From the NCBI GenBank assembly GCA_963931445.1, contig OZ007016.1:496001-560000 (forward strand): DNA of 64,000 bases. Reading direction: 5' to 3'. The position numbers and the translations under genes are program-made. Source of the stretch: CALXVA01 sp944393025 (GTDB lineage: Bacteria; Bacillota; Clostridia; TANB77; CAG-508). Position 1 is the first letter of the stretch. Every line of letters starts with the position of its first letter. Positions 8,632 through 17,061 of this stretch are shown in pieces. Under the pieces are notes generated by a model, which had not been told where the DNA came from, searched no databases, and saw nothing but the letters and a program-made list of their open reading frames with translations.

Positions 8632-9297
8632 GTGGAGAAAATGAAAGAAAAAGAATTAGAAAGACTAAAAGAAATAAGAAAAATAGAAGAAGAGTTATAT
8701 TTAAAAGGAATTAATAGTATAGCAGGAATAGATGAAGCAGGAAGAGGACCATTAGCAGGACCAGTAGTTGTTGCCTGTGTTGTAATGCCAAAAGACTCAA
8801 TGATAGAAGGAGTAAATGATTCGAAAAAAGTATCAGAGAAAAAAAGAGAAAAACTTTTTGAAGAAATTACTAAAGAGGCACTAGGATATGGCATAGGAAT
8901 AGTATCACAAGAAGAAATAGATAAAATAAACATACTAAATGCGACAAAGGAAGGTTTGACATTAGCTATAAAAGAATTAGAGAAAGACTTACAGGAGAAA
9001 AAAAGAAAATTTGAAAAACCTGAAATAATATTAGTAGATGCATTAACTAAAATAGATACAGACCACATACCATATAGATCAATAATTAAAGGAGATAGTA
9101 AAAGCTATTCTATTGCAGCAGCTTCAATTATTGCTAAAGTTACAAGAGATAGAATTATGAGACAGTGGGATGAAGTATATCCAATGTATGGATTTGAAAA
9201 ACATAAAGGGTATGGAACATCAGCACATATTACAGCAATTAAAGAATATGGACTTTGTCCTTTACATAGAAGAAGTTTTGTAAAAAACATAGTTTAA
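8632..9297 (+). CDS. rnhB: Ribonuclease HII
   Basis: Cuts the RNA strand of RNA-DNA hybrids and removes single ribonucleotides from DNA. The 221-residue product has all the family blocks: GIDEAGRGPLAGPVV (catalytic Asp and Glu), NDSKKVSEKKRE, LVDA(L) with a further catalytic Asp, and SYSIAAASIIAKVTRDR, ending with GYGTSAH. The start is uncertain: GTG at 8632 or ATG at 8641, neither with a strong ribosome site. A remnant of another gene begins ten bases after the stop. Confidence 0.92.
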   Translation: MEKMKEKELERLKEIRKIEEELYLKGINSIAGIDEAGRGPLAGPVVVACVVMPKDSMIEGVNDSKKVSEKKREKLFEEITKEALGYGIGIVSQEEIDKINILNATKEGLTLAIKELEKDLQEKKRKFEKPEIILVDALTKIDTDHIPYRSIIKGDSKSYSIAAASIIAKVTRDRIMRQWDEVYPMYGFEKHKGYGTSAHITAIKEYGLCPLHRRSFVKNIV

Positions 9298-9307
9298 GAG
9301 GTATTAT

Positions 9308-9391
9308 ATGATAAAAAATATAGTATTTGATATAGGAAATGTACTTTATAAGGAGGGAATAGATATTGAATATACAGGATATAATTGCTAA
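9308..9391 (+). pseudogene. N-terminal remnant of a HAD-superfamily hydrolase
   Basis: Preceded by AAGAGG, this 27-codon frame begins MIKNIVFDIGNVLYKEG. That is the classic start of HAD-like hydrolases: a hydrophobic strand ending in DxGxV, with Asp as nucleophile; the usual second Asp (DxD) is not seen. The frame then breaks off (stop at 9389-9391) inside the start of the next gene, so the rest is missing. It most likely records a deletion that joined the HAD gene's start to the phosphorylase gene. The ribosome site of the next gene lies inside this remnant. Confidence 0.6.
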
Positions 9392-10628
9392 AAAAAGAGA
9401 TAAACAAGAATTAAATAAAGAAGAAATATATTTTTTTATTAATGAATATACAAATAATAAGATTGCAGATTATCAAGCATCAGCTTTAATTATGGCAATA
9501 TATATAAATGGTATGAGTAAAGAAGAAACATTAAATCTTACACTTGCTATGGCATCTTCAGGAGATATATTAGATTTATCTGAGATTGGAATAGTGGTAG
9601 ATAAACATAGTACAGGTGGAGTAGGAGATAAAGTAACTTTAATATTAGCACCAATTATAGCTTCACTTGGTGTGCCAGTAGCAAAAATGTCAGGAAGAGG
9701 ATTAGGCTATACAGGTGGAACTATAGATAAATTAGAGAGCATACCAGGTTATAAAGTTAATATTTTAGAAAAAGAATTTATACAGAATGTAAAAAATATA
9801 GGAATTAGTTTAATAGGTCAAACTATGAATTTAGCACCAGCAGATAAAAAAATATATGCTTTAAGAGATGCTACAAGTACTACAGAAAGTATACCACTTA
9901 TAGCTTCTAGCATAATGAGTAAAAAAATAGCAGCAGGAGCCAATAAGATTGTTCTTGATGTAACTTATGGAAGCGGAGCTTTTATGAAAACAAAAGAAAG
10001 AGCAGAAAAATTAGCAGATGAAATGATAGAGATAGGTAAATTAGCAGGAAGAGAAACAATTGCAATATTAACTCCAATGGAGGAACCACTAGGAAAAAAT
10101 GTAGGTAATACATTAGAAGTAGTAGAAGCAATAGAAGCCTTAAATGGAAGTATAAAAAATGATGTAAAAGAAGTAGTATTAGAATTAGGAAGTAATATGC
10201 TTAAGCTTGCAGGTAAAGGTAATAATTTAGAAGAAAATAAAAGAAAGATGATAGAAAATATAAAAAATGGAAAAGCTTTAGAAAAATTTAAAGAATTAGT
10301 AAAAAATCAAGGTGGAAATATATCATATATAGAAGATATAAATAAATTTGAAAAAGCAAAATATATATTACCAGTTATATATGAAGCAAATAATGAAGGA
10401 ATAGTAAGAAATCTTAAAGCAGAAGAAATAGGAAAATTATCTGTATTTCTAGGTGGAGGAAGAATAAAAAAAGAAGATAAAATAGATACAGCAGTAGGAA
10501 TTACATTTAATAAAAAAATAGGAGATAAAGTTGAAAGAGGAGAAATACTAGCATATATACATGCAAATAATGAAGAAAAAGGAAAAGAAGCTGTAGAAAG
10601 ATTAAAGCAGATATATGTAATAGAATAA
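9366..10628 (+). CDS. Pyrimidine-nucleoside (thymidine) phosphorylase
   Basis: Splits thymidine or uridine with phosphate to the base and (deoxy)ribose-1-phosphate for nucleoside salvage. The 420-residue product has the N-terminal alpha domain (MNIQDIIAKKRDK...), the phosphate-binding KHSTGGVGDKVTL, and the signature SGRGLGYTGGTIDKLES, with Lys/Arg/Ser substrate residues in YALRDATSTTESIPLI. Firmicutes usually have the broad-specificity pyrimidine-nucleoside enzyme (pdp), E. coli has the thymidine type (deoA); the sequence alone does not separate them here. TTG at 9366 is the start, with AAGGAGGG eight bases upstream. Confidence 0.9.
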   Translation: MNIQDIIAKKRDKQELNKEEIYFFINEYTNNKIADYQASALIMAIYINGMSKEETLNLTLAMASSGDILDLSEIGIVVDKHSTGGVGDKVTLILAPIIASLGVPVAKMSGRGLGYTGGTIDKLESIPGYKVNILEKEFIQNVKNIGISLIGQTMNLAPADKKIYALRDATSTTESIPLIASSIMSKKIAAGANKIVLDVTYGSGAFMKTKERAEKLADEMIEIGKLAGRETIAILTPMEEPLGKNVGNTLEVVEAIEALNGSIKNDVKEVVLELGSNMLKLAGKGNNLEENKRKMIENIKNGKALEKFKELVKNQGGNISYIEDINKFEKAKYILPVIYEANNEGIVRNLKAEEIGKLSVFLGGGRIKKEDKIDTAVGITFNKKIGDKVERGEILAYIHANNEEKGKEAVERLKQIYVIE

Positions 10629-10647
10629 CGCAAATATTAGGAATTTT

Positions 10648-10690
10648 TAAATTTTACTGTAGAAAATTATTAATACAGTAAAATTTTTTT
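10648..10690 (+). terminator. Terminator after the phosphorylase gene
   Basis: AAATTTTACTGT and ACAGTAAAATTT pair around a 15-base loop and run into a T tract. Confidence 0.75.
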
Positions 10691-10747
10691 ATATTTGTTT
10701 TATGAATAAAATACAAAAAAAATCAAAAAATATTAATGGTGATGTAA

Positions 10748-10993
10748 ATGAAAATATCTTGGATGAAATATGAAAAAGATGATATAAGTTTTAAAGTTCC
10801 AGAAAAATTGGGATTTGATGTATTTAAAATAGAAAATCCTGAACTAACAGATAACAAAATAAAGGAATTAATAAATAAAAGATATGACACAATTATTCTT
10901 ACTAATGAAATAGCTGGATTTTCAGAAGATATTGTAAAAAAATATAGTAGAGATAGAAATATAAATATCATAATAGCAAGAGATAAAGAATAA
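10748..10993 (+). CDS. Small conserved protein, V-ATPase subunit F-like fold (uncertain)
   Basis: 81 residues, soluble. The second half reads KIKELINKRYDTIILTNEIAGFSEDIVKKYSRDRNI followed by a strand INIIIARD. The order of an 'it exists/it may be moved' strand, a helix and a final hydrophobic strand recalls the small Rossmann-like subunit F of V-type ATP synthases, but no other ATPase genes are nearby. I regard the match as weak. It is 38 bases upstream of yyaC and may share its transcript. Confidence 0.5.
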   Translation: MKISWMKYEKDDISFKVPEKLGFDVFKIENPELTDNKIKELINKRYDTIILTNEIAGFSEDIVKKYSRDRNINIIIARDKE

Positions 10994-11030
10994 AATGCAA
11001 TAATATAAATTTATAAAAGGTGATTAAAAA

Positions 11031-11558
11031 TTGTATAATAAATATTTGAAATTTGTTAATAAATTATCAGAAAATATAAATGATTTAAATTATAATTATT
11101 CTAATATAATAATTCTATGTGTAGGAACAAGAAATATAATAGGAGATTCAATAGGACCAATAATAGGAACTAATATAAAGAAAATAGAAAATGAATATAT
11201 AAAAATATTTGGAACATTACAAGAAACAGTTAACTTTATCAATGCAAGAGAAATAGTAACTTCTTTATATAACGATTATGAGAATCCATATATAATAACT
11301 ATAGATGCAGCTCTAGGAAAAAATGTAGGAGATATTTCAGTAAGTAAAGGTTATATAAAATTAGGAAAAGCACTTAAAAAAAGTATATGTTTTTATTCAA
11401 ATATAAATATAAAATGTATAGTTGGTAAAAGTACTAATCTTAAAATTAGTAATATTAATGAATTAAATAAAGTAAGCATCAATACCATTAATACAATGGC
11501 AAGTATTGTTACTTGTGGAATAGAAAATGTATTAAAAAGAATAAAAATATATGTATAA
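11031..11558 (+). CDS. yyaC: Spore protease-like protein YyaC (DUF1256)
   Basis: 175 residues matching the DUF1256 family, related in fold to the germination protease Gpr. Visible landmarks are IIILCVGTRNIIGDSIGPIIG (the acidic residue and the GD..GP motif), GTLQETVNFIN, and PYIITIDAALGKN near residue 85, with a C-terminal NTMASIVTCGIENVL helix. The family is confined to spore formers and B. subtilis yyaC is expressed in sporulation. TTG is the start, with AAAGGTGA upstream. Confidence 0.8.
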   Translation: MYNKYLKFVNKLSENINDLNYNYSNIIILCVGTRNIIGDSIGPIIGTNIKKIENEYIKIFGTLQETVNFINAREIVTSLYNDYENPYIITIDAALGKNVGDISVSKGYIKLGKALKKSICFYSNINIKCIVGKSTNLKISNINELNKVSINTINTMASIVTCGIENVLKRIKIYV

Positions 11559-11617
11559 GATAACAAATATATGGTAAAACTTTAAGTAATAAAATACCTT
11601 ATAAAAGGAGGAAAAAC

Positions 11618-11944
11618 ATGGAAAACATGAAAAACATGATAATACTTAAAGATTTACCATCTAATTTAGTAGAGGAAGCTATTATAATTTTAAAAGAAAA
11701 TAAAAAAATACATAAATATGAAACAATAAATAAGAAAAGTAGTAATCAAAATCAAAAAGAAGATAAAACAGGATATATAGTAAAAGATGCAGAAATGATA
11801 ATTAAATCATATATAGATAATTTAGAAAAAAAATCTCCTAAATTTACAAGTAATATGAAAAAATTAGAAAGAAAATATAAAAACTCTATAATGTTAAATT
11901 TCTTTTTATTATTTACTACTATATTAGCAATTATTTTTATCTAA
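11618..11944 (+). CDS. Tail-anchored small protein, unknown (108 aa)
   Basis: A strong AAAAGGAGGA precedes the ATG. The product starts with IILKDLPSNLVEEAIIILKENK, a pattern I have the impression is shared among clostridial proteins. A charged middle follows, then one hydrophobic helix at the very C-terminus (MLNFFLLFTTILAIIFI), so it should be anchored by its tail and face the cytoplasm. Function unknown. The stop codon is inside the terminator hairpin. Confidence 0.5.
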   Translation: MENMKNMIILKDLPSNLVEEAIIILKENKKIHKYETINKKSSNQNQKEDKTGYIVKDAEMIIKSYIDNLEKKSPKFTSNMKKLERKYKNSIMLNFFLLFTTILAIIFI

Positions 11945-11969
11945 TAGGAAATTTCTCATTTCCTATTAG
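11941..11969 (+). terminator. Hairpin overlapping the stop of the tail-anchored protein gene
   Basis: CTAATAGGAAA and TTTCCTATTAG pair around seven bases. The T run after it is poor, so it may be a processing hairpin rather than an intrinsic terminator. Confidence 0.5.
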
Positions 11970-11980
11970 ATAAAAATGCT

Positions 11981-12069
11981 ATAATCGCCATTGCCTTTGA
12001 GATTTCCTCCTTTTAGTCGGAAACTCAAATCGGCACGAACAAAGGGCGACCAAGGGTCGCTTTGTTCCT
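11981..12069. repeat. G+C-rich intergenic hairpin segment
   Basis: The stretch is clearly richer in G+C than the genes around it. At 12037-12067 GAACAAA..GCGAC pairs with GTCGC..TTTGTTC, with a two-base bulge. The composition and structure resemble a dispersed intergenic repeat, but no second copy was found in this window. Confidence 0.4.
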
Positions 12070-12143
12070 TTAATTTAATATGAATAAAAAACATCTCATT
12101 TACATATATATGTAAAAACTACAAAGGAAGAGGTGTTTTTATT

Positions 12144-13109
12144 TTGGAAAAAACCATTAGTCAAGAAGAGAGAATTAGAAGAGCAGAACAGATATATAAT
12201 AGGAGAAGAATTGCAAAAGGTGTAAGAGTTTCAGGAAACAGTGTAAATAGAGCTGAACCAAATAAAATATCTTTATTTAAAAAAACATTATTTCAAATAG
12301 CTATTTGTGCAACAATTTATATAATTTTTTACTTAGTCAAAAATGAAAATTACATATTTTCAGAAGAAGTTTTAAATAAAACAAAAGAATTTTTAAGTTA
12401 TGATATTAATTTTGGGAATATTCAAAGTCAAATTACTATGTTTATAGAGAACAATAAACATAAATTATGGGAAACAACATCTAATAATGAAATTAGTAAT
12501 GAAATAGAAAATAATTCTATAAATAATGAAATAAATGAAACTATAGAAAATGAACAAATTTCAAATATAGTAGGAGGAATAGGCGGACCAGTAACAAATG
12601 AAGCTGTAGAAGAATCATCAAAAGAAAAAATAACTGAAGATAAAAATGAAGAAAAAGATGAAACAGAAAATAAAACAGAAAAAAAATCACAAAATGAATT
12701 AGATATTGAATACATAAAAGAAAATTACAAATTTATATTACCGGTAACAGGAACTGTTACATCAAGATATGGTCAAAGAGAAGAAACAGAAGTAGTATCT
12801 GCAAACCATAAAGGAATAGATATAGGAGCACTATCAGGAACACCAATTTATGCTTCAATTTCAGGAACAGTAACAGTATCATCAGAAGAAGGAGAATATG
12901 GAAAACATTTAGATATAACAAATGGAGATATTTTAACAAGATATGCTCATTGCAGTAAATTACTAGTAAAAGAAGGAGATAAAGTAAAACAAGGAGATAA
13001 AATTGCAGAAGTTGGATCAACAGGAAATTCAACAGGACCACATCTTCATTTTGAAATTAGAAGAGATAACAGAACAATAAATCCAGAAGATATACTAAAA
13101 TTTAATTAG
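12144..13109 (+). CDS. spoIVFA: SpoIVFA-like membrane M23 (LytM) protein
   Basis: 321 residues: a basic head (1-50), one membrane helix (about 52-68), a Glu/Asn-rich linker (about 105-195), then a LytM/M23 peptidase domain. The zinc ligands His and Asp are in HKGIDIG and the last ones in HLHFEIRR, with GNSTGPH before them, so the site looks intact, unlike many SpoIVFA proteins. Its place directly upstream of an SpoIVFB-type M50 protease is the standard spoIVFA-spoIVFB pair, where SpoIVFA holds and controls the pro-sigma-K protease in the spore membrane. A SpoIIQ-like role is the alternative. Start is TTG behind GGAAGAGGTG. Confidence 0.7.
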   Translation: MEKTISQEERIRRAEQIYNRRRIAKGVRVSGNSVNRAEPNKISLFKKTLFQIAICATIYIIFYLVKNENYIFSEEVLNKTKEFLSYDINFGNIQSQITMFIENNKHKLWETTSNNEISNEIENNSINNEINETIENEQISNIVGGIGGPVTNEAVEESSKEKITEDKNEEKDETENKTEKKSQNELDIEYIKENYKFILPVTGTVTSRYGQREETEVVSANHKGIDIGALSGTPIYASISGTVTVSSEEGEYGKHLDITNGDILTRYAHCSKLLVKEGDKVKQGDKIAEVGSTGNSTGPHLHFEIRRDNRTINPEDILKFN

Positions 13110-13137
13110 TATTGATTATAAAATTAATGGAGGATGT

Positions 13138-13797
13138 ATGAGTATAAAAATTGATTTAAAGATTTTTTTATTTTTATTTTTGTTTTTACTAACTTCGCAA
13201 ATTGAAATATATATAATATTAATGATTTTTGCAATATTACATGAAATAGGTCATCTTATAGCAGGTTTAATATTAAAATTTAAACCTAAAGAAATAAACT
13301 TTACACCAGTAGGACTTAGAATAAGTTTTAAAATAAAAGATGATAATGAAAATATAAAATCATTAAATATAAAAAAAGCTATTATTGCTATTGCTGGGCC
13401 AATGACCAATTTATTAATATCAGCTATTATGATAATAATAGCAAAAAATAATATAAGATTTGCAAATATGTACATATATCAAATTATAATATATTCTAAT
13501 TTTTTAATAGCAATGTTTAATTTAATTCCAATTTATCCTATGGATGGAGGAAGATTTTTAAAAGAAATTTTAAAAATAATTTTAGGAAACAAAAAGGCGA
13601 ATAAAATTACATATATAATTTCAAAAACTATATTAATTATTTTAACAGCAGTTTCAAGTATTGCCATATTATATTTACAAAATATAGCAGTATTAATAAT
13701 TATTGCATATTTGTGGTATTTAGAAATTTGCGAAATTAGGAAATATAATAAAAGAAAACAAATTGAAAAATTAGTTGAAGAATATAAGAATGTATGA
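13138..13797 (+). CDS. spoIVFB: SpoIVFB-type site-2 (M50) intramembrane protease
   Basis: The 219-residue membrane protein carries the zinc motif ILHEIGHLIAG (HExxH) in a membrane helix and the second motif YPMDGGRFLKE (NPxDG-like), with about six hydrophobic segments. In spore formers this protease cuts pro-sigma-K in the mother cell. There is no C-terminal CBS domain, so it is a short form. It follows the M23 gene by 28 bases in the same direction. Confidence 0.82.
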   Translation: MSIKIDLKIFLFLFLFLLTSQIEIYIILMIFAILHEIGHLIAGLILKFKPKEINFTPVGLRISFKIKDDNENIKSLNIKKAIIAIAGPMTNLLISAIMIIIAKNNIRFANMYIYQIIIYSNFLIAMFNLIPIYPMDGGRFLKEILKIILGNKKANKITYIISKTILIILTAVSSIAILYLQNIAVLIIIAYLWYLEICEIRKYNKRKQIEKLVEEYKNV

Positions 13798-13851
13798 AAT
13801 TACTGAAAAAAGTTACAGACATCTTAATTTATAAAGTTTTCGCAAAACTAT

Positions 13852-13880
13852 TTTGTGAATATAAAAAAATATGATATAAT
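13852..13880 (+). promoter_or_regulatory. Predicted promoter for uvrC
   Basis: TTTGTG, 17 bases, TATAAT; the -10 box is perfect and the -35 box weak. It lies about 33 bases before the ATG. Confidence 0.45.
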
Positions 13881-13912
13881 ATTTATGTTAATAAATTTAA
13901 AGGAAGAATAAA

Positions 13913-15748
13913 ATGTTTAATATAGAAGAAGAATTAAAAAAATTACCAGCAAAACCAGGAGTATATATAATGCATGACAAAAACGACAAAATTATATATG
14001 TTGGTAAAGCTATTTCATTAAAAAATAGAGTAAGGCAATATTTTAGAAAAAATAATAAAACAAAAAGAATAGAAAATATGGTTTCATTAATAGATCACTT
14101 TGAATATATAGTAACAGATAATGAAGCAGAAGCATTAATTTTAGAATGTAATTTAATTAAAAAAAATATGCCAAAATTTAATGTACTTTTAAAAGATGAT
14201 AAAACATATCCATATATAAAAGTAAATATTAAATCAGATTATCCAGATGTATATATAACAAGAAGAAAATTAAATGATGGAGCAAAGTATTTTGGACCAT
14301 ATGCTAATGCGGGAGCTGCAAAAGAAATGGTAGATTTTATTAAATCAAAATTTAAAATAAGACAATGCAAAAGTTTTAAGTATAAAGATAGACCATGTTT
14401 AAATTATCATATAAAAAAATGTATGGCACCTTGTATGGGATATATTTCAAAAGAAGAATATATGAAACAGATTAATGAAATAATATCAGTTTTAGAAGGC
14501 AGAACAGATAGTTTAATAAAAGAGTTAGAAGAAGAAATGATAAAATCATCACAAAATATGCAATATGAAAAAGCTGCATATTTAAGAGATAAAAAACTTG
14601 CAATAGAAAGAATTTCAGAAAGACAAAAAGTATCTAATATTTCGGAAAATGATATAGATGTTATAGGTTTAGCAAAAAATAAAACAAAAGTGTGTATAGA
14701 AATATTTTTTATAAGAAAAAGTAAAATGGTAGGTAGAGAACATTTTTTCTTAAATGAATTAGTAGATGAAGAGCCACAAGAGATTATTTCAGGTTTTATA
14801 AAACAATATTATTTAGACAGACCAATACTTCCAAATAAAATAATGATAAAACAAGAATTAGAAGAAAAAGAATTATTACAAACTTGGCTTACAAAAGAAG
14901 CTGGAAGAAAAGTAGAAATAAAAACACCACAAAAAGGTGAAAAACTAAAATTAGTAGAAATGGCAGAAAATAATGCTTTAGTTACTTTGGAAAATAAGGA
15001 AAAAGATAAAAATAATGTTTTAATAGAATTAAAACAAATATTAAATTTAGAAAAAATACCAAGAAAAATAGAGTGTTACGATATATCTAATTTATCTGGA
15101 ACAAATATAGTAGCAGGTATGTGTGTAATGCAAGATGGAATAATAAAAAAGAATTTATCAAGGAAATTTAAAATAAAAACTGTATTTGGACAAGATGATC
15201 CAGGATGTATGAAAGAAGTAATAAAAAGAAGATTAATACATTCAATAGAAAATCCAGGTGGTGGATTTGGTAATTTTCCAGATATTATATTAGTAGATGG
15301 GGGAATTACTCAAATAAGAGCAGGGTTAGAAGCAATAGGTGAATTAAAAGTACAATATAAAGAAAAAGATGCAAGATTTAATACTGAAATTTTAGATATA
15401 CCAATATTTGGAATGGTAAAGGATGATAAACATTCAACTAGAGCATTAATGAATAAAAATAGAGAAGAACTAAAAATTTCACAAGAGTTATTTAATTTAA
15501 TAACAACTTTTCAAGATTCGGTACATGATACGGCAATTGGATATCATAAAAAATTAAGAGAACAAGAACTAAAAAAATCTGCATTAGATAATATTAAAGG
15601 AATTGGAGAAGTAAAGAAAAACGCTTTATTAAAAAAATTTGGTAGCACAAAGAAAATTTCAGAGGCAAATATAGAAGAAATTATGAAAATAAAAGGTATA
15701 AATGAAGAATTAGCTAGAAAAATAAAAAATGAACTTAATAATATGTAA
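13913..15748 (+). CDS. uvrC: Excinuclease ABC subunit C
   Basis: 611 residues, the usual size. UvrC makes both incisions in nucleotide excision repair. The GIY-YIG nuclease is at the N-terminus (KPGVYIMHDKNDKIIYVGKA), a Cys-rich segment follows (RPCLNYHIKKCMAPCMGY), then the UVR helix pair near residue 200 (SSQNMQYEKAAYLRDKKLA), the RNase H-like nuclease (ECYDISNLSGTNIVAGMCV; ILVDGG; HDTAIGYHK), and a helix-hairpin-helix pair at the end (IKGIGEVKKNALLKKFGS). The start follows AAGGAAGAA. Confidence 0.95.
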   Translation: MFNIEEELKKLPAKPGVYIMHDKNDKIIYVGKAISLKNRVRQYFRKNNKTKRIENMVSLIDHFEYIVTDNEAEALILECNLIKKNMPKFNVLLKDDKTYPYIKVNIKSDYPDVYITRRKLNDGAKYFGPYANAGAAKEMVDFIKSKFKIRQCKSFKYKDRPCLNYHIKKCMAPCMGYISKEEYMKQINEIISVLEGRTDSLIKELEEEMIKSSQNMQYEKAAYLRDKKLAIERISERQKVSNISENDIDVIGLAKNKTKVCIEIFFIRKSKMVGREHFFLNELVDEEPQEIISGFIKQYYLDRPILPNKIMIKQELEEKELLQTWLTKEAGRKVEIKTPQKGEKLKLVEMAENNALVTLENKEKDKNNVLIELKQILNLEKIPRKIECYDISNLSGTNIVAGMCVMQDGIIKKNLSRKFKIKTVFGQDDPGCMKEVIKRRLIHSIENPGGGFGNFPDIILVDGGITQIRAGLEAIGELKVQYKEKDARFNTEILDIPIFGMVKDDKHSTRALMNKNREELKISQELFNLITTFQDSVHDTAIGYHKKLREQELKKSALDNIKGIGEVKKNALLKKFGSTKKISEANIEEIMKIKGINEELARKIKNELNNM

Positions 15749-15832
15749 TTTTTTAGATTACGAATCTTTGCATAAAATTCATAGAAAATGAATAAATATA
15801 TAATAGGAAAAAATATTTAGGGGGATTTTTTT

Positions 15833-16042
15833 ATGGAATATGCAAAAGATATTATTTTAGAATTAAACAAAGGACAAGCTTTTAAAAAGGACAAGTTAAA
15901 AAAAACTAGAAAAATAGAAAAGGTTTTAAATAAAATTTTAGAACACAAAATAATGAGTACAATTATATCTTTAACTATAGGATTTATAGTATGTGATATA
16001 ATGTTAATATGTAGTTTTGTAAATGTACTTACTAAAATTTAA
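15833..16042 (+). CDS. Small single-pass membrane protein (69 aa)
   Basis: A strong GGGGG site precedes the ATG. The first 40 residues are basic (KKDKLKKTRKIEK), followed by one hydrophobic helix (about 43-66, with IGFIVCDIMLICSF). The positively charged cytoplasmic part and single helix give no clue to function. Confidence 0.5.
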   Translation: MEYAKDIILELNKGQAFKKDKLKKTRKIEKVLNKILEHKIMSTIISLTIGFIVCDIMLICSFVNVLTKI

Positions 16043-16100
16043 AATTAGAAGAATATAGTAATAGTATAAAATTATAAAAAAATTTAAATTAATCATATAA

Positions 16101-16148
16101 AGGTTTATAGGTAAAACCTATTTAAAAACCTAAATATATTATACAAGG
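16101..16148 (+). promoter_or_regulatory. Pseudoknot-like leader element, copy 2
   Basis: AGGTTTATAGGTAAAACCT forms a stem whose TAGG loop can pair with CCTA in the A-rich tail AAAAACCTAAATA, right before the AAGGA ribosome site of the methyltransferase gene. Compared with copy 1 (1294-1340, other strand) the first stem pair changes from G-C to A-T with pairing kept. Confidence 0.4.
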
Positions 16149-16157
16149 AAAATAATA

Positions 16158-17015
16158 ATGGATGTAGCAAATAATTGGAAAGATTATGAAATATTAGATA
16201 TGGCAAATGGAGAAAAACTAGAAAGATGGGGAAATGTTTATTTAATAAGGCCAGACCCACAAATTATTTGGAAAAATAAATCTTTTCCAAATAAATGGAA
16301 AGATGCAAATGCAAAATATAATAGAAGTTCAACAGGTGGAGGTAGTTGGCAATATAATAAAAAAGTACCAGAAAATTGGCAAATTAAATATAAAGACTTA
16401 ACTTTTAATATAAAACCTATGGGATTTAAACACACAGGTTTATTTCCGGAACAGGCAGTAAACTGGGATTGGATGATATCAAAAATAAAAAATGCAAAAA
16501 GAGATATTAAAGTATTAAATTTATTTGCATATACAGGTGGTGCAACTGTAGCATGTAGTTATGCAGGGGCTTCAGTTTGTCATGTAGATAGTTCAAAAGG
16601 AATGACTACTTGGGCAAAAGAGAATATTGCATCCTCAGGACTTTCAAACAGACCAGTTAGATTTATAGTAGATGATGTTGTTAAATTTGTAAATAGAGAA
16701 ATAAGAAGAGAAAATAAATATGATGCAATTATAATGGATCCACCATCTTATGGAAGAGGTACAAATGGTGAAGTATGGAAATTTGAAGAAAATATAGAAG
16801 AATTAGTAGAGTTATGTTCTAAAGTCTTAACAGATGAACCACTATTCTTTTTAATAAATTCATATACAACAGGTATATCTAGTATGGTATTAGAAAATAT
16901 ATTAAGACTTAATATAAAGAAAAAAGGTAAAATATCACATGGAGAATTAGGTTTACCAATGACTAATTCTAAATTAATTTTACCATGTGGAATTTATGGA
17001 AGATGGGAAAACTAA
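16158..17015 (+). CDS. Class I SAM-dependent methyltransferase, RlmI/RlmK-like
   Basis: 285 residues. SAM-binding motif I is LNLFAYTGGATVACSYAGA, followed by an acidic end of strand 2 (VDSSKG), and the catalytic IMDPPSYGRGTNGEVWKFE motif of the rRNA cytosine/guanine methyltransferases of the RlmI/RlmK/YwbD type. The N-terminal domain (residues 1-90) has KYNRSSTGGGSW and KHTGLFPEQ. The target base cannot be told. A leader element resembling that of the Cys-rich protein gene precedes it. It is followed after 46 bases by an RNA pseudouridine synthase. Confidence 0.75.
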   Translation: MDVANNWKDYEILDMANGEKLERWGNVYLIRPDPQIIWKNKSFPNKWKDANAKYNRSSTGGGSWQYNKKVPENWQIKYKDLTFNIKPMGFKHTGLFPEQAVNWDWMISKIKNAKRDIKVLNLFAYTGGATVACSYAGASVCHVDSSKGMTTWAKENIASSGLSNRPVRFIVDDVVKFVNREIRRENKYDAIIMDPPSYGRGTNGEVWKFEENIEELVELCSKVLTDEPLFFLINSYTTGISSMVLENILRLNIKKKGKISHGELGLPMTNSKLILPCGIYGRWEN

Positions 17016-17061
17016 TTTTAGAATTATAAATTAAAATTACAAGGATAAAGAGGAAAAATAA

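Noticed and set aside
12001..12070. A tRNA gene in the G+C-rich intergenic stretch
   Set aside because: Only one hairpin with a bulge is present; there are no D and T arms.
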